Shown: positions 23,633 to 35,300 of the stretch, one piece after another
How the letters are laid out: every line of letters starts with the position of its first letter
How positions within the stretch are numbered: position 1 is the first letter of the stretch
Source: Dryomyza anilis
Taxonomy: Eukaryota > Arthropoda > Insecta > Diptera > Dryomyzidae
Reading direction: 5' to 3'
DNA: 64,000 nt
Assembly (NCBI GenBank): GCA_951804985.1
Contig: OX638130.1
Coordinates: 124,757,593 to 124,821,592, forward strand
Position numbers and translations under genes: made by a program
The notes under the pieces: model-generated
Databases searched by the model: none
Told to the model about the DNA's origin: nothing
The model's input: the letters and a program-made list of their open reading frames with translations, nothing else

Positions 23633-26600
23633 ATGCGTTTGGCAACACGATTAACAAATTGGCGACAGCCAAGTGCAACAGTAATAGCATCAATTCCTTA
23701 TTTACCACCAACTCTATACGCCCACTTCCGACACTTTGCTGCACACGCGCATCGCACCAACTACGATATGCAAAAAGTTTATCTGAGAAACGCTGCTGAC
23801 AGCGAGGAGCTGCATATAAACTTTCGCTATTCGAACGCCAGCTACAGCGTGGAGCGTGACTTTAATTTCTGTAGAAATGTTAATGAGAATGTGAACGATG
23901 CGTTGGCCAGAATACGCAATAATGTGGAGAAGGAGCTGAACAAGCGCTCGAAGAAGAACAAGCAAAAGAAGAAACTACCACAGCCAGAGGCGGCGGCAAC
24001 AGCTGAGCAGCAGGTGACTGCACCAGTGCCGCAACCAGTGGGACTAGAAGAGGTAAGCGCGCATCCTCCTATTGCTTTTATGTTTTCATTTATATTACAC
24101 TGATTCGCACAGAATGCCATTGAGTTTTTGCGCGCTGGCTGCGAACAGAGCATCAAGGATGTTAGCTTCGCGGAAATGCTCAGTGCGCCGGACGCGCTGC
24201 AGCTGAAGGTGCTGGAGCAGTGTTACGATGTGGTGGTAAATCAGCCATGGGTGGCGAACCTCGTGCTGCCCAGCTGCATACTGGGCGGCTACAAAGTCTA
24301 TCCCAGCAAAGTTGAAATGCAGTTTGCGGAGCGTGCACACTGCCAGACGGCTTGGTACAAAGCAAAAATGGTAGCTATTTTTAATTAAATTAATTTGAAC
24401 TAAAAAAAAAAAAAATAAAATTGGGCTATATTTAAGCCCAACACCGGTGATTTACAAAAAGGCGCCGTCTGGCTGCCTTGTGGAACCGGCTTCAGCTACA
24501 ATACCACCAATGCTGATGTCGATCATTATCTCAAGTTTGTGCTGACGCCGGGCAATGCAGCCGGCCAATTGGGACCTGCGGTGGAAAATATTACCAAACA
24601 GCCGGTGCAGGCTGGACCTGGTATTTGTCCATTTGAGACGCGTCACTGTTTTAGTGCGCAGCGCTTGAGTGGTCAAAGTTTTCGCATGATTTCTTATAAC
24701 ATACTCGCCGATCTCTATGCGGACAGTGACTATACGCGCACGCATCTTTTTCCGTATTGTCCAGCGTATGCGCTGAAAATTGAGTATCGACGACAATTGT
24801 TTCTCAAAGAAATCATTGGCTATAATGCGGACATCATTTGTCTGCAGGAGGTTGATATGAAAGTATTCGATTTGGATTTGCGCGTTGTGTTGGAGGCGCC
24901 TGAGTTGGGTTATCAGGGTGTGATGGCGCAAAAGGGCACCAGCGGTGAGGGTGTGGCGACATTCTTTAGCGTAGATCGTTTTGAGTTGGTGCGCACGCAT
25001 GAGCTCAACATTGGCGAGCAGATTCCAAAGTTGCCTGCGTTTGCGCAACTCTGGGAGCGCATAAAAGACAATACAAAACTTGTGGAAAGAATATGTGAGC
25101 GTGCCACAACATTACAGGTAAGTTTTTGAAAAGTTTCATTGAATTAATGCATTTTAATTAAAACTGAACTGAAGCATCTAAAATTCAATGATATGGAGTC
25201 TACAGATTTAATTGATCTCTGAATTACATTTTAATAAACATATAGCAAATTGTAATTAATTTGTGTTAAATTCAATTAAAACATTTTTAAAATCCAAAGC
25301 TAACTTTGTTGAAGTGCAAAGAGCAGTCACGCTACCTACTGGTGGCCAACACGCATTTGTATTTCCATCCGGACGCAGATCACATACGTCTGCTGCAGTT
25401 TGGCTTCTCCATGCTTTATGTGCAGTATATGCGTGAACGCCTGCGCGATGAGCTAAAAGTGGAGCGCGAAGAAGATATTGCGCTGGTCTATTGTGGCGAT
25501 TTCAATAGCGTGCCAGAGTGCGGCATTTATAAGCTGATGACCGAGCGTTTTGTGGACGAAGATTTCATTGACTGGAGCAGCAGTGCGTATTGTCCAAAGT
25601 TTAGAAAATTTTAATTTAATTGAAATGTTTGTTCTCTTTGAAATACAGATCAAGAGGAAGCTGTGAAACAAGTTTCTTTAAGGCAGCCCTACAACATGCA
25701 GTCAGCATGCGGTACACCGCCCTATACAAACTATACGCATGCGTTTGCCGCCTGTCTGGACTATATATTCTACGAAAGTGATCGACTGGCGGTGCAACAG
25801 GTGCGTGAAAAGAACAATAACTGGGTTATTCGGCATGATACAAAATTAAATTTCAATTCGCGCCGTATTAATGTTAGCTGGACCCATGCAAAGTTTTTGT
25901 AAATGCAAAAATATAAAGTTTGGATACTTTTTTTACAACTCTGCTCTTAGTAGATCAGGAGTTACAGCAATTTTAATGTTTTGGTTATACGCCCCTCTGT
26001 CCAATCCCGCCCACATTCTACGTGAAGATTGGAGTTTTAAATATGAACATTTGATTTAATTTTTATAACTCTACTCTTAGTATGTCAGGAGTTATAGCAA
26101 TTTTAATGTTTGAGTTATATGGGAGGTGAAACGCCCCAAGGTCAAATACCGCCCACATTCTACGTGAAGATTGGAGTTTTAAATATGAACATTTTATTCG
26201 ATTTTTATAACTCTACTCTTAGTATGTCAGGAGTTATAGCAATTTTAATGTTTTGGTTATATGGGAGGTGCCACGCCCCTCTGTCCAATCCCGCCCACAT
26301 TCTACGTGAATATTGGAGTTTTAAATATGAACATTTGATTTAATTTTTATAACTCTACTCTTAGTATGCCAGGAGTTACAGTAATTTTAATGTTTTGGTT
26401 ATATGGGAGGTGCCACGCCCCGTGGTCCAATACCGCCCACATTTGGGAAAATGATAAACAACCACAATATATATCAGTGGGCCAGATTTCATAACTGAGT
26501 CTTTCTTAAATACACAGATATTTGCAATTAAAAGTTCACGCTTGCCACGCCCATTTTTGTAGCTTATCGGCGAGTTTCAAAAAATCCCGTCCTAGTGCGT

Positions 26601-27635
26601 GCCTACGTCGGGAGATGAACACACTGTTCCTAGGTCCAAGGGTTTGGGCTAAGCGTTGATGGAATAGTCAGTCGGTCAATTAGGACTTATTCTTCTATAG
26701 GTGATGCAGAAAATAAATTGTTGGCACTATGAAATAAGCCCCAAAAATCGTTTATACGATTTTGGGGATTGTTTTATTCATTTTTTGGGTGCTTCTCACA
26801 TTTAATTTTTGGGTGTTATTTCATAATGAAATAAGATTTCACATATTTTGGGGGTTATTTCTTTTAATTTGGGGGTTATTTTATATCTTTTGGGGATTAC
26901 TTTATTGATAACATGTTGTTCATTGTTTCATTTGTTGTAGGCGTTATTTCATTAGGGGTTATTTAATTTTTTTTTTCTTTAGGGTTTATTTCATTATTTT
27001 TTGTGAATATTTCATATTTTTTGAAGTTTCTTTCATATATTAGTTGGGTTTATTTCAGTGGGGGCTATTTCGTAGCACCGTAAACAATATTTTGTTGTTC
27101 TCTACCGAGGTCTTAGAAAAAAAAAATTCATTTTTAACGCAGTGCTCGGCGTACACAATTTCTAGGGATTTTAAAACTATAAAAACTCCTTTTATAATAC
27201 AATTAACCATGTGAAAACTCTGCAGCCTTTACAAAGGAACGAATTTAACGAAATATTGAAACGATGCAATTTTTGCATGTTTACTTTTGGTGCACATAAT
27301 TCTTATTAGAATCGTCGGAAAATGAAAACTAAAAGATCTTAAAAAAGTAGAATCTACTGCGAAAGATCGCTAATGAAATTGCGTGACTGCCTCTGAAACA
27401 AAATCTGTCACTCAAAGCATTTTGCCAATTGTTTGTTTTTACAAAACATCCAATTTGTACTGGCTGGAACTGGAGCAGGTCAAAACCATATTGTTTTAAT
27501 TTTGAAAAAAACTTTTTGATATTTTAGGTGATACCCTTGCCCTCGGTGGATGAGCTCAAGGCACACATTGCCATACCGTCCGTGGTGTTTCCGTCGGATC
27601 ATGTAGCGCTCGTAGCAGATCTTGAATTTTTATAA
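23633..27635 (+). CDS. PDE12: PDE12-type 2',5'-phosphodiesterase (EEP nuclease), mitochondrial, 6 coding exons
   Basis: Exons 23633-24052, 24113-24370, 24437-25117, 25300-25582, 25649-25800, 27528-27635 join in frame to 633 residues. PDE12 family enzymes trim poly(A) from mitochondrial RNAs and cleave 2'-5' oligoadenylates. The N-terminus is Arg-rich with no acidic residue in its first 40 positions, typical of a mitochondrial presequence. A Lys-rich stretch lies near residues 104-117. The exonuclease-endonuclease-phosphatase core starts at MISYNILADLYA (Asn about 314), followed by CLQEVD (catalytic Glu about 364), VANTHLYFHP (His about 472), CGDFNS (Asp about 520), the CLDYIFY strand, and the terminal SDHVALVADL (Asp about 622, His about 623). 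All expected metal and catalytic residues are present. The last intron (25801-27527) is 1.7 kb and full of repeats. The closest family is PDE12 rather than Angel/CCR4, judged by the long N-terminal domain. The symbol follows the human orthologue. Confidence 0.92.
25937..26450. repeat. Tandem repeat, about 142-base unit, four copies, in a PDE12 intron
   Basis: Unit starts (AACTCTACTCTTAGTA) at 25937, 26067, 26209 and 26351. Each unit holds CAGGAGTTATAGCAATTTTA, TTATATGGGAGGTGCCACGC and GTCCAATCCCGCCCACA. The last two blocks also occur in the Helitron-like copies at 4784-5758 and 30040-30632, so the array is probably internal satellite of that family. Confidence 0.8.
26740..27075. repeat. Degenerate TTTTGGGGGTTATTTC minisatellite
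   Basis: About ten imperfect repeats of TTTTGGGGGTTATTTCAT or its variants, spaced roughly 25-40 bases, in the last intron of the PDE12-type gene. The left edge has an inverted pair (CCCCAAAAATCG ... CGATTTTGGGG, 26741-26766). It is strongly strand-asymmetric (G/T on plus). Confidence 0.65.
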
Positions 27636-27796
27636 ATTAGCAAACAATAATAATAATAAATAGAGCTTGTTTATTTAAACGAAAATTGCAACTTGATTTA
27701 TTTCTTTAGTTTTAAAACATTTCTCAGTGCATCACATCTCATTTGACTAAACTTTAAATAATCTGCCTTCATTTTTAACCTACGGACTAAAGCGCT
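27636..27796. terminator. Shared 3' region of the convergent PDE12-type and ND-20 genes
   Basis: Only 161 bases separate the stop codons. An AATAAA for the plus-strand gene lies about 15-20 bases after its stop (AATAATAATAATAAATAG). TTTATT (AATAAA on the minus strand) lies near 27697. The two transcripts therefore probably overlap at their 3' ends. Confidence 0.5.
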
Positions 27797-28498
27797 CTAC
27801 TTCCTGTACCACATTTGCAGTGTGTTCATGCGCTTGACCTTCTTCTGCAGCTGCAACACACCGTAGAGCAGCGCCTCTGCGGTTGGTGGACAGCCGGGCA
27901 CATAGATATCGACCGGTATGATGCGATCACAGCCGCGCACCACCGAATACGAGTAGTGGTAGTAACCGCCACCGTTGGCGCAGCTGCCCATAGAGATGAC
28001 CCAACGTGGTTCGGGCATCTGATCGTAGACCTTGCGCAGCGCTGGTGCCATCTTGTTGGTCAGCGTGCCCGCAACAATGATGACGTCCGCCTGACGTGGC
28101 GACGCACGGAAGACAACACCAAAACGATCCATGTCGTAACGTGGCGCTGCAATGTGCATCATCTCGACGGCGCAGCAAGCCAGACCGAAGGTCAACGGCC
28201 ATATGGAGCCTTTGCGTCCCCAATTCAACAAGTCGTCCAGACGTGCAACCGACCATTCCACCATGTTAGGTTGCTTGGTGCCGAATGGACTGTAACCCTT
28301 TTTGGCGGGTGGACCCGCAGGCTCTACCACGGGCATTGTTTGCTGTTGACGACGCACCATAGCGTTGAGTGCTGCCCCAAAGGCGCCCATATTAGCAGCT
28401 ACTGCTGGAGACAGCGACATGCTGCCGACGACGACATGGTTGCCAGCAGCCAAGAGCGCTGGCGTTTTGTTTATGAGTGCGGCAGCGGAGCGCAGCAT
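27797..28498 (-). CDS. ND-20: NADH:ubiquinone oxidoreductase core subunit S7 (PSST, 20 kDa)
   Basis: Complex I subunit of the mitochondrial inner membrane. It carries iron-sulfur cluster N2, the last electron carrier before ubiquinone. The 233-residue frame has all four N2 ligands with family spacing: the tandem Cys108-Cys109 in LACCAVEMM, Cys173 in MGSCANGGG and Cys203 in VPGCPP. The core from [11 protein letters not shown] (residue 68) to the end (LQMWYRK) is very conserved. The first 55 residues are a poorly conserved mitochondrial targeting sequence. The coding part is one exon. A 5' UTR intron is likely at 28504-28558 (acceptor just 5 bases before the ATG, donor AA|GTATCT). The gene converges on the PDE12-type gene with 161 bases between stop codons. 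A 232-codon open frame on the opposite strand is a shadow. Confidence 0.97.
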   Translation of the reverse strand: MLRSAAALINKTPALLAAGNHVVVGSMSLSPAVAANMGAFGAALNAMVRRQQQTMPVVEPAGPPAKKGYSPFGTKQPNMVEWSVARLDDLLNWGRKGSIWPLTFGLACCAVEMMHIAAPRYDMDRFGVVFRASPRQADVIIVAGTLTNKMAPALRKVYDQMPEPRWVISMGSCANGGGYYHYSYSVVRGCDRIIPVDIYVPGCPPTAEALLYGVLQLQKKVKRMNTLQMWYRK

Positions 28499-28700
28499 AC
28501 TTTCTGCAAGTAGAACAAGTAATAATTAGAAGCACTTAATGGGGGGTGGCGTAGATACTTATTGGAAATTTTGCGTTGTTTATTAGTGGAAGAAAAGTCG
28601 CAAATTCACAAAAATAAAATTCACAAACCGTTTTATGTAACTCGCTCTTATAGAAAATGACAGCTAATGTCAAATGTGACAGCAGTGGTTCAATGACAGT
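28499..28700 (-). promoter_or_regulatory. ND-20 5' UTR, 5' UTR intron and probable promoter
   Basis: On the minus strand the leader has a likely 55-nt intron (28558-28504). The upstream 140 bases are less AT-rich with GTCAAATGTGACAG-like repeats of TGACAG. No TATA box or clear initiator was identified. Confidence 0.4.
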
Positions 28701-30039
28701 TCAGCTGTTGAAATTGTAAGAGATTTGAGGAGTACTGAACAGTGTGGCATTTTTTCAATTATCAAATTTATTTCTCGAAAAATTTATAATATTTTGTGAA
28801 AATTACTTTGACGCTTAACTAAAGACTATTTTAAACTAGAGTTTATTTTAATGTACAGGGGCTCTCATCGTGTAACTTAAAAACGATCGTCGTTGAAACA
28901 ATAGTCATAAAATGCTATTGTTTTTGCTTGAGTAAGACTAACGTCTAAACGATATCGTTTGACGATTATTATTTGATTTGAGTCCAGCTTTTTGGCATTT
29001 ATTTTCATAGGTTAACTTAAAAAAGGTCTTAATTAAATTTAAACTACAGGTTAATTTTAATTATATTCTCTAATCAAAGGGATTAATTTTATATCTCTAC
29101 AAAATACCTTTTGTTTTTAAAATAGGTAAAAATTTTGAAATATTAGCGAACGTTCAACGTTTTTGTAAAATCTCGAAAGCATTTGAATTTTTATTTAAGT
29201 TAGTGATGAACAAATATTATAAATTAAATCAATAAATTTTCGGTAGAATTTCAAAAATTAAACAACAAATATCGTTAACGAATTTTATTGGTTTAATATA
29301 CTTTTTTTAGTACTGACAATTTTAAATTGAAATTCAAATTTATTTGAATGAAAAATGTTATTTAGGTTTTTTTTTTTTTTTTGGTTGTGATTAAAAAAAA
29401 TGAACCCTCAACCGCCATTCCTACATCACATACAACCTCAGAACAGATTATCCCAAAAAAGTGTCAATGACGCACTTGGGTGCTTCTGTAATCCCACTTA
29501 ATTTTAATTGCAATTGAATTTCCACAATTAATTTGTCAATCAATTAATTAATTGAATAAAATTTGAATTGATTGATGCCCAACACTTCCTCAGCATTTTT
29601 TTATTTAATAATATTTATATTTAAAAAATAATAACCAATGAAAAAATCAGTAATTTTGATAGTTATGCTCAGCATAACCATAAATCATTTTCTATTTTAT
29701 TATTAGATTAGAAAATAGTCTAAGAATACCAATTTTTCGGGTTTGGATTTAATATCTTAAAAAAATATCGGAGTATTAGTGTTTGTTGGTATATTATAAT
29801 TAGTCTTGACAATTGAAAGAAACATTGCATTAAAAATTTTTGGGAAAACTAGTTGTGTAATGTACTGTCTTTTTTTGATAAAAATGGCCTAAAAATGGTA
29901 TAAAAATGGCATAATGGAGTTTGTTTGGTGGGTTCTACTATATATTCCAAATTTTTAAGTAAATTTCGTGAAGAGGTTTTTTTACTTTTTTGTGTCTTGC
30001 TTTTATGTTATTGCTGTTATTTTTAATTTTGTGTCTTTG
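28701..30039. other. AT-rich intergenic DNA
   Basis: No gene. A 14-base perfect palindrome AAACGATATCGTTT lies at 28947-28960. T and A homopolymer runs lie near 29370-29400. From about 29960 the sequence grades into the TTTTGTGTTTTTGC tract of the next element. Confidence 0.3.
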
Positions 30040-30632
30040 GACCCGTGCAAAGATTTTGTGTTTTTGTTTTTAATTTTTACTTTTCATTTTGTGTCTACTT
30101 TTGTTTTTGTGTTTTTTCTTTTCTTTGGTTTTGTTTTTACTTTTGTGTTTTGTGTCTTTAATTTTGCTTTTGTGTTTTTTATTTTGTTTTGTGTTTTTGC
30201 TTTTGTGTATTTTCTTTTGTTTTTGCCTTTGTGTCTTTGCTTTTGATTTCGTGTTTTTGTGTTTTGCTTTTATGTTTTGCTTTTGTGTTTTTGATTTTCT
30301 GTTTTTGTGGTTCTGTTTTTGTATTTGTTTTTATTTTGCTTTAGTTCCTGCCTTTGCTTTTGTATTTGATTTTTGTGTTTTGCTTTTGTATTTTTTTTGT
30401 ATTTTTTTTGTATTTAAATTTGTGTTTCATATTAGCTGGTGTAATAGCGTTATATCGTTTTGAAAGTTTTGGTTGTATGGGATGCCCCACGCTCCTTTGT
30501 CCAATCCCGCCCATATATAGCCTATGTTACCCTCCGGACTCCAAAGTATCTTCGTGCAAAATTTCAGTCAGATCGGTTTAGATGTGATGCTGGAACAAAC
30601 AGACAGACTGACAGACGGACCAAGAGTCTTAT
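30040..30632 (-). mobile_element. Second, diverged copy of the Helitron-like element (inverted)
   Basis: On the minus strand this shows the same order as 4784-5758: GGTCCGTCTGTCAGTCTGTC start, GTTTGTTCCAGCATCAC, AGTCCGGAGGGT, TATATATGGGCGGGATTGGA, then a CACAAAAGCAAAA tract ending near TGCACGGGTCC (30038-30048 on plus). The terminal CTAG and hairpin are missing, so the 3' end is truncated or eroded. The long Phe/Leu-rich plus-strand open frames here are artefacts. Confidence 0.65.
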
Positions 30633-30639
30633 ACAGTGT

Positions 30640-32387
30640 GGTCCGCTTTGAGGTGCAAATATTTTGGGGACTGATTCCTTGGTTCATTTCATGAAAAAAA
30701 TTGTTCTAGAGTTAGGGTCTATTTGGAACACCCAATGATATACATGGTGTTTTCAAAATTTACTTTACAAAAATTGATACAACCGTATACTTCATTATAA
30801 CTTCTACAATGTATAGCCCGGAGCAAAAATATTACATTCATTTTAAAGATAATCGATCATAGTTTCTAGTAAAAGTTTTAATATTGGCATTTTATGTGGT
30901 GCGCTAGGAGATTTTTCTCATCAAAGTAAAAAAATAAATATTTTATTACAACGTTTATTTATAAAACTCCGTTTTTCTCGAAATTTTTATTTATTATTTT
31001 ATTTATCTTTTTTTAATATTTCAATGTTTCATAGTGTAATAAACAATTTCTTCATACACTATTTTTATCTCGCACTTACCGTTTTCCTTGCGGAGCACTC
31101 CTTGTAGTGCTCTCAAAATCCTCAAATTCAATTTTATGATAAAAAAACACTATGTAGTTTTTAATGAATTCTTTTTATGTATTTATTTTACAAAATTTTC
31201 ATTCAGAATAGTTGTTAAAAAGTGTTTTCCGTATTAAATCGATTGAATTTACTTTTTGCTGCTCGAGATATTTTATTTTTGTATACAAAGTAAAGAATCG
31301 AACTCAATCCGTTGTGTTTTAAATTTAACTTTCGATCGAAATCAATTTTTGTACTGAATTATTGATCAATCAATTTTCTGATTAATCGAAAATCTTCATT
31401 AATCAGAAATTGATTAATCAATATTTTGATTAATTGCACAGCCTTACGTTTGTACAACAACAATCTAATTGAACGTCGTTTTTAAACGTAAGAAATATTA
31501 AAAATTCAACGAATAACCATTTTTACTTCACTTGCTGCTCCTAATGATTTCAATCGCATCAGTAGAATGTTTGAATTCCACGCTTTATTTTATTCCAGAA
31601 ACAAAAATTCGCCTATTCTAAATTAGTGAGACAAGTGTTGCTTTAGAATATGTGTTTTATTATTCCATTTTATGTTTATTTGTTAAAACCTGTAAACGTG
31701 TTATATAAGTATATTATAAAAACTTCAGGCATTAGTACATTTTTTAGTGTGTATTTCATATAAAGTATATATTTAAGTATGTATATCCATGTGTTTGTAT
31801 ACGACGATTAGGATGCGTTAAAGTTAAGTTCCTTTTTTGTATTTTTAGCGTTTGTTTTAATTAAATTAAAATTCAGAAGAATTTCACATGTACATTACAT
31901 AGGTCTAATTCCATGCTTGCTGCTACTACCAATGGTTTTTGAGGCAAATTTCTTAATTTTCTAAAACTTTTTCTAAACATCTAAATGATAAAACGTACGT
32001 TACTGAAAGCACAATAAATATTGCTGTGTAACAACAGACTGCGAATGCAAAACTCAAATAAAAAAAAAAAAAACACATACTGAGCATGTTAGAGAATATA
32101 ATTCTCATCGTATAAATTACAACTATTAAGGAATTCAAACAAGTCTAAATGATGAACATTTTTAAATGAAATTTCGAAAAAATAACAAACAGCACACCGA
32201 AAAGGGTTTTTGGTAACTCTCTATTGTTTGTTTTTGTGTTTTTTTAATAAAGTGTTTAAATAGCCGAAATGTTAACGAAACAAATATTAAAAAAAAAAAT
32301 AATGACTCTGTATAAGAGCAAAACTTATGTATGAAATGTTGTTGCCATTGCGTGCAATGTAACTGCTGCATTTAGTGTTTGCTGCAT
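30640..32387 (-). other. MSBP 3' UTR and AT-rich intergenic DNA
   Basis: No gene. The MSBP 3' UTR extends leftwards from 32387; one minus-strand AATAAA (plus TTTATT) lies only about 8 bases past the stop and further ones follow, so its length is unknown. Around 31360-31440 there is a run of GATTAATC-type inverted repeats. Confidence 0.35.
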
Positions 32388-35300
32388 TTATTTGACTTCT
32401 TCGTCGGTGGAGGTGGTGGTGACGCGTTTTCGAATGCCCTCAGCATCAGTAGCAGTTGCTTCTTTGTTTTCTTCGGTTGATTGTTCAGTGGTGCTCTTGA
32501 TGGTATCTGTTGCAGTGTCCTCCTCCTCGTCTTCGTAGTTGGTGGGTTGTTCGCCCTTGCGCAACAGTTTGCCAACGAGTTCATATTTTTCTGCAAACAC
32601 ATTTTGCATTATAATCTCTATTCAATATTTATATATAATAGTTGACATATTACCTTTGAATTGCATTTCCCATTCGCGCACCGAATCCATTTCCATGGCG
32701 CTCAGATCGCTGAGATCATCAAATTCATCTTTGTTGTTTGGCTCGACACTGAACGTGGCCAAATTGCGTGATGCATCTCGTCCCGCGAATGAAGCATATG
32801 GGCCACCTTAAGCACGGCACAAAATACAAATTATTAATGATATGCTAATTGGTCGAAATGTTGTTGTTATTTCGAATGTGTTGTATATAAATTATATTTC
32901 TCATTAAACAAGCTATGCATATTTGCAACATTTGTACAGATGGCAGTGCACAATATTTTTGGTATTTTTATAATTAAAATGAATTATTATATTTTATTAC
33001 TATTTATATGCAAATAAAACAAAATTGCAATAAAGAAATCTAAAGAAAACAAAAACACGTAGCAATTTATATTACATAGAAGCGAATGTGATTCTATTAA
33101 ATTCAAGTTGTATTTTTCTGAGAATATATAAAAGTAGTTGGTAATAAGTAAAGCGTGAACATGCGTCATAGCGGGCAACAGAGGCATTTTATGATTACTT
33201 CAGAAATATTGTAAGAATTTGTTATTTAGAGTTTTCGTCGAGTATATCGTCGTTGTAGAAGAAAACTAATCAAATTGGTATATGATAAATACCAATTTAC
33301 TATTTTGAAATGTCTTTGCAAAGATTAATTTATCAATAATCGGTAAATGTTGAATATAAAATGACTTTTGTAAACCTAATTTTGAACTTTTTAAAATGTT
33401 ATTTGTGATTATTATAAAAGCTTTAGTTTTCGTTATTTTACATACAAAGCTAAAATCTGATTTTTTTTGTTTTTAAAAGGGAGTACATAAAGGAATACTA
33501 TATAAATTTCAACTATGATAATTCAGTGGTTTTTTTACATATTGAACATATAAATCCCAATTATGAACAAATCCGAAATATTTTCTCTATTACGAAATTT
33601 GGTATCACAGTGAATTTTCGAAAATATAAAAATAATTCACTGGAAATATTTTGATAGCATGAAATAATAATTTTACGTCAGAAAATTATTGAAGAATTGC
33701 AAATTTAAAAATGCAAGAATGACTTTTTGTTTTACAAATTGCAAATTAACAAAAACTTTACGGTGAAATGATTAATGCCAATGCATTTTGATAATACCGC
33801 GACTTTCGGGATTAGTATCGAATAATTGAAATTTGTATTAGATGTAACGAAAAAAGGAATGTTTATGCTTACATCATTGCGAAAAATAATAGCAGCGATA
33901 TCCTTACATAATAACACATTTATCAACAATGTCTATTCAAAAATAATAAAAATATGCTAACGGAAATTTTATAATTCAGTAGTTTTCCTTTCATATTTTC
34001 ATTGGCTATTCCGCGAATTGATTTCCGGATTTTCGTTAGTGATTTTCTCCGGGATTTGATTTCGAATTTTTGATATCCCGGAATTGGGAGTCCTATTAAC
34101 TACCCCCTTTCTGTTCTTCGATGCCTGGAAGCTTTCTGGAACTAACTTCGATAAAAAAATCGATTCTTATTTCTAAAATTTCTCGTACATTGAAATGTAA
34201 GGACTATGAAATTAAAAAACATTAAGAAAAAAAATACGATATTTAAACATTTATCACATCGATAGCGCAATATTTTTTGAAGCAGTCTCGAGCTTTGATT
34301 ATTTTTTCTTCGATATCGTTCCGTTTACAAACATTTTTGGTACCGAGAAAACTCAGACAGAACGCATTGATATCTACCTATCATGTTTGTATTAAGTCTT
34401 TTACAAAATACACCTTCTGAAGAAAAATTAGCTTCCGGTAGTGAAATACTACCATTTTTGTTAGAAATTAATTAATTAGATTTTAAGTAGGGCTGTACGT
34501 TGTGATTAACCGTAAACATAATTTATCAATTATTCTATTAAACGTATTTTTTAATTAACCAAAAATACGATTAATCGGTTAATATGATTTTTGATGAATC
34601 AAAATAACAATTAACCGATTAATTAGAAAACTGATTAGTTGAATTCGATTAATTGTTTTTTTTTTTTATTTTATATAAATAACGGCAATTGCACGTGTAT
34701 ATAACGCTCATACGTTTCGTACAGTGCCCCGAAGGTTAGCTGCAAAAAACACGAGATCGATGTCAATAATAGTCGTACACTCGACTTCCTGGTGCTGATC
34801 TCCGGCGACACAACAAATTCGTGAAAAAAAATAACAACAAGGATCAGAAAGGCGTCTTCATCGACGATGTGGACATTAAGTTATAATTTGTATTAATTTA
34901 ATGACTTTTTAAAGCAATTGTTTAATTTAGTATACTAATAAAAATATATGAACAAAACATTGTTTTTTATCTAAAATATTTTTTTGGTCTGGCAATGTGA
35001 CATAAAAATAGCAAGAGGTACAAAAGAGACAACAAGATTATTTTTAAATGAGCGCAATGCTTTAGTTAGAAAAGGATGTCTTGTCACATGTACTTCACAC
35101 AGATAGGAATCTTCCGGTTACCTTTCTCCCGATAGTAACCGGTAATCGGCAAAATAACCTGAAATTACCAGTTAGCTAACCGGTTAGTTATCAGTTACCC
35201 TTTTTTTTGGGTTGCTATGCATATTTATAGGCATTTGTATATTAAATTTCAGTATATCATTCGTTCGTACTATTTCTTTTCTAATCACAATCACAGTGGA

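Noticed and set aside
27815..28513. 232-codon plus-strand frame opposite ND-20
   Set aside because: It lies exactly over the ND-20 CDS, whose four cluster ligands and family identity are certain.
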